Of a stretch of 64,000 bases of DNA, positions 1 to 9,442 are shown in pieces. Numbering within the stretch: position 1 is the stretch's first letter; each line of letters starts with the position of its first letter. This DNA is from Cuniculiplasma divulgatum. GTDB lineage: Archaea; Thermoplasmatota; Thermoplasmata; Thermoplasmatales; Thermoplasmataceae. The stretch is taken from contig CP133595.1 of NCBI GenBank assembly GCA_031200235.1, positions 1,512,877-1,576,876 on the forward strand, given 5' to 3'. The position numbers were made by a program, and so were the translations under genes. A model generated the notes under the pieces. That model was not told where the DNA came from, ran no database searches, and saw only the letters and a list, made by a program, of their open reading frames with translations.

Positions 1-239
1 CAGGATTCTCAGACATAAAGCAGCCCCTCGAGGCTCTTCTACAAAGGTTTGGCCAGACTATTGAAACCATACTTCCAGTAAATACAGAAGAATTCATTAA
101 GGGAAGATCCGGAACAATAGTAATTAATGGAAAAAAAGCAGGGGTAATTGGCGAAATAGATCCGGCAAGCCTGCTGAAATTTGACCTGGCAAATCCAGTA
201 TCCGTCTTTGAAATAGATACCACTGCCTTCACTGGGTAG
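1..239 (+). CDS. pheT: Phenylalanyl-tRNA synthetase beta subunit, C-terminal fragment
   Basis: Only the last 78 codons or so lie in the window, read in the third frame and ending in TAG at 237-239. The tail has the pattern typical of archaeal PheT ends: a glycine-rich strand followed by IGEIDP, then a stretch ending PVSVFEID. PheT pairs with PheS in the cytoplasm to charge tRNA-Phe. The 5' part lies outside the window, so domain content cannot be checked. The 3' end overlaps the convergent regulator gene by 11 bases. Confidence 0.8.
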   Translation, partial: GFSDIKQPLEALLQRFGQTIETILPVNTEEFIKGRSGTIVINGKKAGVIGEIDPASLLKFDLANPVSVFEIDTTAFTG

Positions 240-1383
240 TTTCAGAGTATCCAGAAAATTTGTAAAATACCTTATCCGCTTGGGAAGAAGATATCCTTAT
301 CCCAAGCTTTCGGACTTCATCGGGATCGATGGTTGTACTCCTGAAGTTATAGCTTGCAAGGGATTCTTCAATGAGTCCACTACTGCACCCGGTGGCTCTG
401 GCAATGTATCCAACTGACCTTAACCAGTCATCAGTGTTCCTCAGGGATAATGGAGCTGACATGTATTCTGTGAGGATATGACGAAGCATTGCGCCTTCCC
501 TTTTAGCGAACTCCATATTTGACGAAAGGGCACAGCACGGGAAACCATCCAGAACCTCATGGTAGGTATGGGTCAACTTGTACTCTCCAGCAGAAACAAG
601 CTCACTCAGGAAAGGCTCCCAGATGGCAATACTACAGCATTTTCCATTGACAAAATCTTCAATTCCCATTCGTGGATCTAAAAAACCCTGTGTTTGTGGG
701 TAATCTTTCATGAATTCCATCACAAGAGATATCATTGTAGAAGATTCTGAGGTGAGGATGCAATCTTTGCAGTTATGATCCGATTTGATTATGCCTGATC
801 CCCCCGAGGAAACGCCCATGAGGATGAGCGTATTCCCGTTGATAAGAGAAAAATCCACAGAGGGAAGAGTTGGAACAAGTGATAGCTCTAGCGTACCGTA
901 ATTAAGGTCCTCGAGCGCTCTTATTGCTGAATCGTACTCAATTGGAATGATTTCCATTTCCCTTACTCTGGCCTCTCTTATTATGTGGGAGAGAACTGGG
1001 ACATATTCAGATGATCTTAAGAAACCGACTCTGACAAGACCTGGTACTGGACCCGGGTAAAATTTCCTGTCATATATCCTCCACGTGTTTGCATTTTTAA
1101 TCCTTATTATGGTTAACTGGGTTTCCAGAGATTTTATAAGTTCGGAGCAGTAACTTCTGGAGATGGAAAGTTTCCTTTCAAGTTCGGACTGCGTTACTCC
1201 GGACGACCCACCCCTGACAATTGCCCTGGATATTCTTGCAATGGTTTTCGCCCGGGCAGTTTTACGACCCTCATTTTTCAAATGTATCTGAATACCCATG
1301 TAAGGGATATAGAAAATTGTTATTCTGTCCTTAAGAAAATCAGGGAACGATCTTCCGATCAGTTTTTTATATATTGTTTCCAT
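229..1383 (-). CDS. Winged-helix regulator fused to a periplasmic-binding-protein-like domain
   Basis: The 384-residue protein has a DNA-binding region at about residues 45-100, seen as a helix-turn-helix pattern (VTQSELERKLSISRSYCSELIKS begins at about 63). From about 112 to 370 it resembles the two-lobed small-molecule binding fold of the NMT1/SsuA kind: VRVGFLRSS, a LVPTLP strand, and IAIWEPFLS. No signal peptide or membrane segment is visible, so the binding domain is probably a cytoplasmic ligand sensor. Two cysteine pairs (CKDC and CC) lie in the sensor half. The ligand is unknown. The domain call rests on motif feel, not on a database search. It is convergent with pheT and divergent from aglB, with only 24 bases between the two start codons. 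Confidence 0.55.
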   Translation of the reverse strand: METIYKKLIGRSFPDFLKDRITIFYIPYMGIQIHLKNEGRKTARAKTIARISRAIVRGGSSGVTQSELERKLSISRSYCSELIKSLETQLTIIRIKNANTWRIYDRKFYPGPVPGLVRVGFLRSSEYVPVLSHIIREARVREMEIIPIEYDSAIRALEDLNYGTLELSLVPTLPSVDFSLINGNTLILMGVSSGGSGIIKSDHNCKDCILTSESSTMISLVMEFMKDYPQTQGFLDPRMGIEDFVNGKCCSIAIWEPFLSELVSAGEYKLTHTYHEVLDGFPCCALSSNMEFAKREGAMLRHILTEYMSAPLSLRNTDDWLRSVGYIARATGCSSGLIEESLASYNFRSTTIDPDEVRKLGIRISSSQADKVFYKFSGYSETTQ

Positions 1384-1407
1384 TAGTGCTCTTCAGGTAC
1401 GACTCCA

Positions 1408-4400
1408 ATGGAAACTCAGCTGGATCAGAATATCACTTTAAGGGCAAGGGTGGCAAAGCACACCGACTTTTTGGTTGTTGGAATACTGTTTGTATTCTAT
1501 CTCTTCTTTGCCAACTACTTTGCCTGGGGACTAACATTTGTCAATGGCGGCGGGATCAGTACCCTTCCAACATCAGGAGGAAGCGATCCCTACTATAACT
1601 TCTACTTAATACTCCATTTTCTTTCCACCGGACACTGGCTGGTTCATGACCCTGCGCTGAACTTTCCATTCGGTTCAACCAACCCAAGGAATCCATTCTT
1701 CCACGTGATGTTGGTCTTCGTAGCTGAGGTGCTCTCCCCCATATTTGGGGCGAAAATGGCTGCTTTCTACGCTTTTGAGGAATTCGATGCCGTATTCGGT
1801 GCACTTCTCATAATCCCCGTGTACCTTGTTACCAAAGAACTTTTCGGTAAGAGGGCGGGTTACATATCCGCGTTCCTGTACACACTCATGCCAAGCAACC
1901 TTTCAGCTGGAATACTCTCTGGCGGCAGGATGCATACTCCGGAGCTCATCTTTGCGTTCTTCACCATATACTTCTTTGCCATGGCCATAAAATATTCTGG
2001 AAAGGGAAGAATACTGGAAAATCTGAAAGATTTCAGAACACTTCCATCCCGGCTCATGAATTTTTACCATGAAAACAGAAAATCGACCACATACGCCTTG
2101 CTGGCAGGCGCTTCACTTGGGGGACTCATGCTTGCGTGGCAGGGTTATGCCTATATTGAGGCCATCATACTGATATACATAGTAATCCAGCTCATAGCCA
2201 ACCTTATTCTTAAGAGACCAACCGGGTACATAACATTCTATTTTGCTCTTTTTATCATACTTGGTTTTGCAATGGGAGCCTATTATTATCAGGCTATCGG
2301 AGAAGGCCCAGGATGGTACAATGCTGAATTGCTGATCGGGATACTCATAATACTTTTCTCAGCAGTTATAAACATAATTGGGAGAAGACCGTGGATACTC
2401 ATTATTCCCATATTGATAGTAGTTGCAGCAGTGGGGATAGTAGGAATGGACTTTTTTGCTCCTTCTCTGTTCCACACACTCATAAGCGGTGACGGGTATT
2501 TCATCAAGACAAGAGTCTACTCTACCATAGCAGAGGCCCAGGCACCGGCATTGGGCTCGTATATCTCGGGATTTGGGGTTGCCCAGTTCATCTTTGGAAT
2601 TGCAGGTATGATTTATGTGGTTTACCTCTATCTGAAGGAGCGTAAAGAAGAAGTGCTCTTCATAATGGTATTTTCACTTGTTTCAATTTACATGAGCTTT
2701 GCTGCCGCGCGTTTCAACATAACTGCGGCCCCTGCTTACGCCATTCTGGGTGGAGCCATCATAATGTACTTTGCAAAGATGGCCAGGGTAGACGACCTCA
2801 AGAACAGAAAGAATGTAGGATACGGGTCTGTGCGGAAATCAATCAAGGGAAATATAAAATGGGTGCAGGCCGCATTCGTAGTTATCATTGCACTGGTGCT
2901 TCTTGTCCCCTCAGGCCTTTCTATGGTTTCTGCGTCAGTTCCTGCCAACTCGGCTGCACAGGTCAACACACAGCTGGGCAGCGCAATTCCAGCCTTCTTG
3001 AAGGGAACCAATAACACAACTGTCTCCTTTGCTGGCGCACTTGGGGTGCCAATAGACAATGCAACTCAACCACTTGCTCTCTCTCTGGCATGGCTATCAA
3101 GCCAGGACACCAATCTTCCATTAACGGAAAAACCTGCCTACGTAAGTTGGTGGGATTATGGTTTCCAGGAACTTTATCAGGGACAGCATCCCACCGTAGC
3201 AGATGACTTCCAGCAGGGAATACCTCAAGCTGGCGAATTGCTAATGGCACAGAACCAGAGCCAGGATATTGCCCTTTTCATAGCCATTGATCTACAGGCT
3301 AACTTCCAGCAGAACGGTGACCATTTCAGCAGCAACATCACTAACACCCTGATTTCAACACTTGGAGTAAATGAGTACAGGATTATCCTCAATGCATCCA
3401 GGAATCCCGGAGCGTTCACTCAGACCGTTCTCTCCAGCCCTGCAGTTTATGGACAGTACATAAGCTCCATAACTTCTGCCAATGTTTATTACGCCTTTAT
3501 GAAGGGCAACCTGTCGTACAATTTTCCAACAACCACCCTTGTTAACCTGTATCAGAGTGTAGAACAGGAAACAGGCTACAAAATTGGGTACATTCAGATC
3601 GATCATAATCTGTTCCCAAGCTCGGCAACAAATCCCGGAATATTTTACGCGCCAGCTTACCTCACATACACCCCGTCTTACACATCTACTGGCGGTGAGG
3701 TTATTCCCACAGAATACTACAATGTATACGCGACCACAACAAACGGGACTTTCCCGCTGAATCAGCTGTCCTCAACAGCAGTCCCGATTTCCTATAACAT
3801 CCAATACACGCCGCAGTTTTACAACACTTCCATTTACAGATTCACAATAGGATATCCGCCGTCCGCCGTTAGCCAGACAAATGGAATTCCTGGTGTTGAT
3901 TACGGGCAGTCTACCGATACTGTTATGCCGGCGTGGAATATGAGCAACTTCGAGATAGTATACGAGAACAGCCTTTACAACCCATACAAGAACTATCAGG
4001 CACATCCCAATGATTTCAAGGAAATACCCCTTCAGGAGGCATACAAGCTACAGAAGGAAAATAATGGCACTGTAATCATGTTCTCATCAGCATCGCAGAT
4101 GCTCTCATACAGTGATCCAATAGTTGAATATTTCCCTGGTGCCATAGTACAGGGCAAGGTAACCACTCCTGATGGTGCTCCCGTTCCGGACGTAAGGGTG
4201 ACAATTTTCGATCAGTATGGCATACCCCATCAAACAGTTCTGACAAACAGCAAGGGCGATTATTCATTAATGGCCGTTCCAGGCAACGATACACTTATTT
4301 ATTCCACTGGCACCTTGAACCAGCAATATCTCATAGGCTCTAACAGCGTGGGAGATCGGACAATAACCGTATCCAACAGCCAGGCGGAAAGAACCACCAC

Positions 4401-7400
4401 AGGCTACAATTCTACAACGGGTCTTCCGGATTACTATTTCACAGAAAACTTCAACGTCTCATCAAGCACCGTTTCGGGATCTGCCCATTATTCTTACCAG
4501 CAGGTAACAAATGTCACAAGTGGTGGCAGCAACGCCATAACATCAACTCCCATAAACACTGGTAATGTAATTCTTCGTAACTCCACATACAACCTGACCT
4601 ACAATCTTACTATGAAGGATGGAAGTTGGTCCCTGAAAGATGTGCCTCCACTATCGTATGAAGCAAGTCTCTACACTGGTGGAAATTATTTTGCAAACGT
4701 GGAAATGGTTAATGTTACGCTGGGAAGCAATGTTGTATATAACATTCAGGTACCATTTGACGTGGCCTTTGTCAACACAACGGTTGCTGGAAAGCCTGTT
4801 ACCGGAATGTCAGTGACGGCTACCACAAACAATGGTATGGTCTGGTCTTCAGAGGCATCCAACTCAACCGGCGTGGCAAAGCTGTTCGTCACTCCGGGAA
4901 CTTACGATGTAAGGGTATATGGTAATTCCACAGGCTCGTATCCCGTGAAGGTAACGTTCAACAACTGGAATGAAAATACATCTGTTAATCTAACCCCTGA
5001 ACCTGCGGCACTGGTGTCAGTGAACGTTGCTGATTCAACAGGAGATACGTCTGTGGTTTTATACCATGATGGCCAGCTTGCAAGTCCTTTAATAATGTCA
5101 AACTCAGGAAAGGAAACTTTCAGATCCATTGTACCGTATGGCACATACACCCTTTATGCGGTATCCGGAAACCTGTCATACCTGCGTACACTTCAGATTA
5201 CTTCAAACACAACGATTACAGTTTCGTTGGTCCCATCAGGGAATCTTACCATAACATCACATATACATGGCGTATCTGCATATTCTGGATACTATGAGAT
5301 TCTTTCAAGCTCAGTTCTCCTGGAGGACCAATTCCTCACCAATCACACATTTACCATGCTGGTACCACAGGGCTACTACACAGTATCCGGCCTTGGCACA
5401 TACACCGGAAATACATTGTCAGGAATGGATCAGCTTAACACTGGACGGAGCACGTACGTGAATCTGTCGTTGCAGTACAATCTGTCAGTGACGGCTCTTC
5501 CTTTTATAAATTCCAACACTGCTACAGGATATTCAACATCATCATCAGCATTCAGCGGACTGGCAGTGCTGCAGTACGATAATGTGCCAATATCATTCCA
5601 GCCCATTAACTTGAAAGGCTATGCTCAACTCTTCTACCCTTCATATGCATCCGGAATGACAAATCTGAACTATTCCGGGGCATTCTTTGACAATTTCAGC
5701 GCTAAAGCTTCTTCGGGAACCGTCAACCTTCCGCTTACGCCGAGGACCATAGGATTCAGCGTCCAGGTTACGGGTAATAATTACCTGCCGTCCGACATAA
5801 CCGCGTCGTTCGTTGGGAATAACGGCGTTTTCAACTACACTTCATCCACGGGATTCATGAATGTCAAGCTGCAGCCTTCCGTATATGTACTGAATATTTC
5901 CCAGAAGAATTATGAGATAGTTTCCGCGCCAGCATTCATGAGTGTGGTTACAGGCATGCCGTCTGCTGTATCAATTAATTCCTCAGCATATTCAGACATT
6001 GCAGTGCAGAATTCCACGGAAGTCTTCCTCTTCAATGCAAGCGGAGTCCCTGCAGACAATGTACAACATTTACTGGATGCCACCTACACTTTATACGCAT
6101 TTAACTCAACGAGGGGCGTTTATTTATCGACGCTAAAGGTGAACGGGAACGCCCGGATTGAACCTGCTTTTACCAATTATTATACAGTTTCTCTAGCAAA
6201 CTCCCTGGGAGCGACATCAGGGACTTACTACATCAGCGCAGATAATCTAAATATGTCGTTCCCGGCAGGAAACGTATCTCTTCCGGTAGGGACTTATTCT
6301 GTAAGCTATATACAGCGGGCATCAAATGATACAGGGTCATATCTAATAAATGGAACGTCATCTTTTGATCTTACAGGAAATATGATATTGAATCTTAAGG
6401 TAAGTCAGTCTGAGGTTTATTCCACACTTCGTGGGTACCTTACGTATGATGGGTCTTCTGCCCCATATGCTACTGTGATGATATTGAACTCCACAGGGAG
6501 TACCGTCGCTGAGGTTAACTCCAACTACCAGGGTTACTACAGCATGAGTGTTCCCAGTGGAAACTATACTGCTTACATACTTGACAATGCTACAGGATCC
6601 GGCTACTTCGGATCAGTTACTGTGCCTGGATTTGCTGATGTAGTTTACCAGAATGAAACTCTGGTGCCGGCTTTCAGGGAATATGTTACCGTGAACCTTG
6701 GTACATCCATAATAAACCACCTGGTCACGGCTTCAATCGGCACAGATGTGTATGCATTCAATTCAAGTGTTGGTAGCCTTATCCTTCCCCGTGGCAATTA
6801 TACATTTTCCTCCACGCTTTCCAGCACTACCAATGCCTCCAACGGGACAGTAATCAGTGTAAGTTATTCTCAGTCTGAGACAATATACGTCAACTCTCCC
6901 GGATCATTGCAGATAAGCCTTCAGTTAGTAGTGTACCACGCCTTCAACCTGAAGCTTACTTCACCAACCCAGACCATAAGCCCTGGAGGAACAATGAATG
7001 GAAATGTAACGCTGACAAATCAGGGAAACTCGCTTGAAAATATCACGCTTAGTTCAGGAAGTTCCTCGTGGATAGTCAAATTCAACAAGAGTGGTGTGGA
7101 TCTCAAGCCCGGCCAATCTGCGAATCTAAGCATGAATGCAACGCTTACGGGAAACATACCATACGGTAAAGAAAGTATACCTGTACTTCTCAAATATTCC
7201 GGAGGGAATACTACTGTGACGGTTCCTGTAAACATAGCGAAGGTATCTAACTACACTGTTGTACAGAATATATCATCAATGACAAACGGAACTGAGTTGT
7301 ACCTTCCAATAACCATCAAAAATACCGGGAATTCCCCAATTGCGGTTAACCTGAGTATCAGCACAAACTCATCGGTCAGTAGCTCTCCAGCTGACTATGG

Positions 7401-7773
7401 TTGGTCTTCAGCCTTTGTCTATAACGGCACTTACATATCAAGAAATCTGTCAAGCACGGTCTACGCAAACATAACGGTGCCGTTTGGTCAGTCCAAGGTC
7501 ATATACATAGTGCTTACACCGTCTTCAACATCAAACGTAATCAAAAGTTTCAGTTTCACGCTATCAACCAGAGGAGCAGATCACTATGAAAATATAACAG
7601 TCTCAGCAGCTACTCCGCCTCTATCGTCGGTTTCCCCATATCCTGTTGGACCCGGAGTCATAGGGAATTACACTGGCGATCCATATGAGAGTCTCATCAT
7701 AGGTCTCGTTGTTATCGCAGTGGCCGTAGTTGCGGGAGTATTCGTGGCTGGATACAGGGGGCGCAAGAAATGA
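1408..7773 (+). CDS. aglB: Giant oligosaccharyltransferase AglB/STT3 with very long beta-rich extension
   Basis: AglB transfers the lipid-linked glycan to Asn-X-Ser/Thr in secreted proteins. The N-terminal half has the multi-span membrane core, an acidic motif in the first outer loop (SDPYYN, Asp60) and the diagnostic WWDYG at residues 581-585. From about residue 910 to 2090 there is an extra region of about 1200 residues rich in Ser, Thr, Asn and N-glycosylation sequons. It contains carboxypeptidase-regulatory-like beta domains near 912-960 and 1670-1720 and a NEW3-like domain near 1850-1950. One membrane segment (about 2093-2114) and a basic tail RGRKK close the protein. Family members usually have about 600-1000 residues, so this is more than double. 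The reading frame is open throughout. The stop overlaps the next start as ATGA, so the pair is co-translated. Confidence 0.93.
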   Translation: METQLDQNITLRARVAKHTDFLVVGILFVFYLFFANYFAWGLTFVNGGGISTLPTSGGSDPYYNFYLILHFLSTGHWLVHDPALNFPFGSTNPRNPFFHVMLVFVAEVLSPIFGAKMAAFYAFEEFDAVFGALLIIPVYLVTKELFGKRAGYISAFLYTLMPSNLSAGILSGGRMHTPELIFAFFTIYFFAMAIKYSGKGRILENLKDFRTLPSRLMNFYHENRKSTTYALLAGASLGGLMLAWQGYAYIEAIILIYIVIQLIANLILKRPTGYITFYFALFIILGFAMGAYYYQAIGEGPGWYNAELLIGILIILFSAVINIIGRRPWILIIPILIVVAAVGIVGMDFFAPSLFHTLISGDGYFIKTRVYSTIAEAQAPALGSYISGFGVAQFIFGIAGMIYVVYLYLKERKEEVLFIMVFSLVSIYMSFAAARFNITAAPAYAILGGAIIMYFAKMARVDDLKNRKNVGYGSVRKSIKGNIKWVQAAFVVIIALVLLVPSGLSMVSASVPANSAAQVNTQLGSAIPAFLKGTNNTTVSFAGALGVPIDNATQPLALSLAWLSSQDTNLPLTEKPAYVSWWDYGFQELYQGQHPTVADDFQQGIPQAGELLMAQNQSQDIALFIAIDLQANFQQNGDHFSSNITNTLISTLGVNEYRIILNASRNPGAFTQTVLSSPAVYGQYISSITSANVYYAFMKGNLSYNFPTTTLVNLYQSVEQETGYKIGYIQIDHNLFPSSATNPGIFYAPAYLTYTPSYTSTGGEVIPTEYYNVYATTTNGTFPLNQLSSTAVPISYNIQYTPQFYNTSIYRFTIGYPPSAVSQTNGIPGVDYGQSTDTVMPAWNMSNFEIVYENSLYNPYKNYQAHPNDFKEIPLQEAYKLQKENNGTVIMFSSASQMLSYSDPIVEYFPGAIVQGKVTTPDGAPVPDVRVTIFDQYGIPHQTVLTNSKGDYSLMAVPGNDTLIYSTGTLNQQYLIGSNSVGDRTITVSNSQAERTTTGYNSTTGLPDYYFTENFNVSSSTVSGSAHYSYQQVTNVTSGGSNAITSTPINTGNVILRNSTYNLTYNLTMKDGSWSLKDVPPLSYEASLYTGGNYFANVEMVNVTLGSNVVYNIQVPFDVAFVNTTVAGKPVTGMSVTATTNNGMVWSSEASNSTGVAKLFVTPGTYDVRVYGNSTGSYPVKVTFNNWNENTSVNLTPEPAALVSVNVADSTGDTSVVLYHDGQLASPLIMSNSGKETFRSIVPYGTYTLYAVSGNLSYLRTLQITSNTTITVSLVPSGNLTITSHIHGVSAYSGYYEILSSSVLLEDQFLTNHTFTMLVPQGYYTVSGLGTYTGNTLSGMDQLNTGRSTYVNLSLQYNLSVTALPFINSNTATGYSTSSSAFSGLAVLQYDNVPISFQPINLKGYAQLFYPSYASGMTNLNYSGAFFDNFSAKASSGTVNLPLTPRTIGFSVQVTGNNYLPSDITASFVGNNGVFNYTSSTGFMNVKLQPSVYVLNISQKNYEIVSAPAFMSVVTGMPSAVSINSSAYSDIAVQNSTEVFLFNASGVPADNVQHLLDATYTLYAFNSTRGVYLSTLKVNGNARIEPAFTNYYTVSLANSLGATSGTYYISADNLNMSFPAGNVSLPVGTYSVSYIQRASNDTGSYLINGTSSFDLTGNMILNLKVSQSEVYSTLRGYLTYDGSSAPYATVMILNSTGSTVAEVNSNYQGYYSMSVPSGNYTAYILDNATGSGYFGSVTVPGFADVVYQNETLVPAFREYVTVNLGTSIINHLVTASIGTDVYAFNSSVGSLILPRGNYTFSSTLSSTTNASNGTVISVSYSQSETIYVNSPGSLQISLQLVVYHAFNLKLTSPTQTISPGGTMNGNVTLTNQGNSLENITLSSGSSSWIVKFNKSGVDLKPGQSANLSMNATLTGNIPYGKESIPVLLKYSGGNTTVTVPVNIAKVSNYTVVQNISSMTNGTELYLPITIKNTGNSPIAVNLSISTNSSVSSSPADYGWSSAFVYNGTYISRNLSSTVYANITVPFGQSKVIYIVLTPSSTSNVIKSFSFTLSTRGADHYENITVSAATPPLSSVSPYPVGPGVIGNYTGDPYESLIIGLVVIAVAVVAGVFVAGYRGRKK

Positions 7774-8546
7774 AGAAATATTTCTCACTCTTTGCCATTG
7801 TGTTGATGGCGCTTCTTGCATTTTCAGTGGTGGGAGTGTCGCATGCATCATATGTCCCGCCAATGACGCCATCAGTGACCATTCCAACATATGTGACAAC
7901 AAACCAGAATTTCACCGTCTATGTCAACGACACAAACGGTTTTTCCAATTATACAGTTACTGTGTATCTCTCCGGCGAGAATCTTACTGGTGCAAGTCCA
8001 AGTTTCTCCTATCACAATTTCCAGGCATCAAATCCGGATTTCAGGGTTTCACTCAAAGCCCCTAGTGTGACACAGATACTGTATATCAACATAATATCCG
8101 GAGCAAACTTTGGGTCCAAATATGTCACCAGCCAGCAGAGTTTCAACGTTCACGTCATTGAACCCATTCACTTCTATGCAGTGGTGAGAAATACGGGCTT
8201 ATCCGGCATACATAATCTGACCGTTGATTTCTCCGTAGACAACCAGTTCGTGGGAAGTACAGTGGCCACATTCGTTCCGGCCGGAGCTTCAGTGACAGTT
8301 AATTTCACCTACGTGAATCCGTACCTGACAAATGGAGAACATACGTTGACAGTGTCTGTGAACAACAAAGCAATAAGCGTGGATGGCTCTGCTGCCGTTT
8401 ACACAACACATTTCTACTATGGAAAACCACCAAACTATAACTGGATCTATTACGTGGCCGCCATTGTTATTGCATTCATGATATTTCTGGCAATGACAGC
8501 AGGAAGGAGATCATCGGTACCGAACAGGCCAAAATGGAAAAAGTGA
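7770..8546 (+). CDS. Secreted, membrane-anchored CARDB-like protein coupled to AglB
   Basis: This 258-residue protein has an N-terminal signal sequence (MKKYF followed by a hydrophobic run to about residue 24), an outer beta-sandwich region with several N-X-S/T sequons, and one C-terminal membrane helix at about 228-247 with a basic tail. Residues 128-210 look like a CARDB (cell-adhesion-related) domain: a strand with VVRNTGLSGIHNLTVDFSV, then NGEHTLTVSV. The start overlaps the aglB stop by four bases (ATGA), so the two are translated together. I do not recognise a named family. Its topology resembles the C-terminal anchor of AglB, and an accessory role in glycosylation or surface-layer assembly is inference from coupling only. 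Confidence 0.8.
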   Translation: MKKYFSLFAIVLMALLAFSVVGVSHASYVPPMTPSVTIPTYVTTNQNFTVYVNDTNGFSNYTVTVYLSGENLTGASPSFSYHNFQASNPDFRVSLKAPSVTQILYINIISGANFGSKYVTSQQSFNVHVIEPIHFYAVVRNTGLSGIHNLTVDFSVDNQFVGSTVATFVPAGASVTVNFTYVNPYLTNGEHTLTVSVNNKAISVDGSAAVYTTHFYYGKPPNYNWIYYVAAIVIAFMIFLAMTAGRRSSVPNRPKWKK

Positions 8547-8574
8547 GTTCACAGATATGTTTTCATCAATAATC

Positions 8575-9231
8575 TTAAAGTGAGGTTCTGATCTGGTTTC
8601 TCAGGGTTTTGAACTCCTTTTCAAACATATTTTTTCTGCTAACATTGGTCCACTGGTGAGATAGCTCGTACCTGATGTCCACATTTGCAATTCTGGCAGC
8701 AGAAAGCGCATTATCATGAACCTTATGTGGAAAACTGGTATTCTTCTCGTCAACTATTGTAATTCTGAGGTTCAGGCTTTTCAGGCGGTCTATGATGTAA
8801 TCACGATTCGGAGCATCCCCATTTCCAACTTTAATCTGAAGTTGACTAAAACAGTATGTGCTTACAATGGACCGGACTTCATCAGACAAATTTTCACGAA
8901 CTGGGCATTCATAGGCCTCCATCATGACTCCATCAGCAAATACCGCAAGGCCCGGATACGGGCCAGGATCGATGCCTATTACAAGATTGTCAAATCTTTC
9001 CTTCATTAGAAGTTTAGCAAGGGAGGCTCTAAGGGCCTGAAGCGGGCTATCCCCCTTGAACTGGTTTGGCATGGAAAATTCATCCCTGGATGAACTTAAC
9101 AGCACGCCAACATCTGACGGTACTTCATCATGCGCATTCAGGCTTACAAAAGGAAGCTGCCAGATCTTAAGCAACTCAATTACATCGTGGTAGAACTTGA
9201 AATCTGATGTAAGGACTCCTATTCGAGCCAT
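8575..9231 (-). CDS. RuvC-like RNase H-fold protein
   Basis: The 218-residue protein carries the RuvC/YqgF-type signature: GIDPGPYPGLAVF with Asp88, an acidic residue in VDEKNTS (Glu162), and HDNALSAARIA with Asp173. These match the acidic positions of a metal-dependent nuclease of the RNase H fold. The first 75 residues form an additional alpha/beta region starting MARIGVLTSD that RuvC lacks. Holliday junction cleavage or structured nucleic acid processing is plausible but not shown. A TATA-like box on the same strand at 9252-9261 sits about 25 bases before the ATG, indicating a leaderless transcript. It is convergent with the aglB pair. Confidence 0.6.
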   Translation of the reverse strand: MARIGVLTSDFKFYHDVIELLKIWQLPFVSLNAHDEVPSDVGVLLSSSRDEFSMPNQFKGDSPLQALRASLAKLLMKERFDNLVIGIDPGPYPGLAVFADGVMMEAYECPVRENLSDEVRSIVSTYCFSQLQIKVGNGDAPNRDYIIDRLKSLNLRITIVDEKNTSFPHKVHDNALSAARIANVDIRYELSHQWTNVSRKNMFEKEFKTLRNQIRTSL

Positions 9232-9251
9232 TCACTTCATAATTCCTCATT

Positions 9252-9261
9252 CATTTAAATC
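9252..9261 (-). promoter_or_regulatory. TATA-like box for the RuvC-like gene
   Basis: Reads GATTTAAATG on the minus strand; its centre is about 25 bases before the ATG at 9231, the distance expected for transcription starting at the start codon. Confidence 0.5.
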
Positions 9262-9413
9262 TTTTGCATTCAGAATGCATGGATGCCATTAATATGGAAG
9301 TTGCAGATGATAAGGCGGGCGATTTTTGAAGTTGAAGCTTCTGGCAGCTGTCCATCTTTCAGAGCACATGACTTTCGGTAACTTTCGAATGTCCGGCTGA
9401 GACCGGCAATATG

Positions 9414-9421
9414 GATATATA
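9414..9421 (+). promoter_or_regulatory. TATA-like box for the rhodanese gene
   Basis: Reads GATATATA, centred about 26 bases before the ATG at 9443. No ribosome binding site lies between, so a leaderless transcript is likely. Confidence 0.5.
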
Positions 9422-9442
9422 TTCTACCAGTATGGGATCATT

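Noticed and set aside
9391-9405. CCGG...CCGG repeat before the rhodanese gene
   Set aside because: Four-base self-complementary words recur by chance; spacing and position suggest no operator or terminator.
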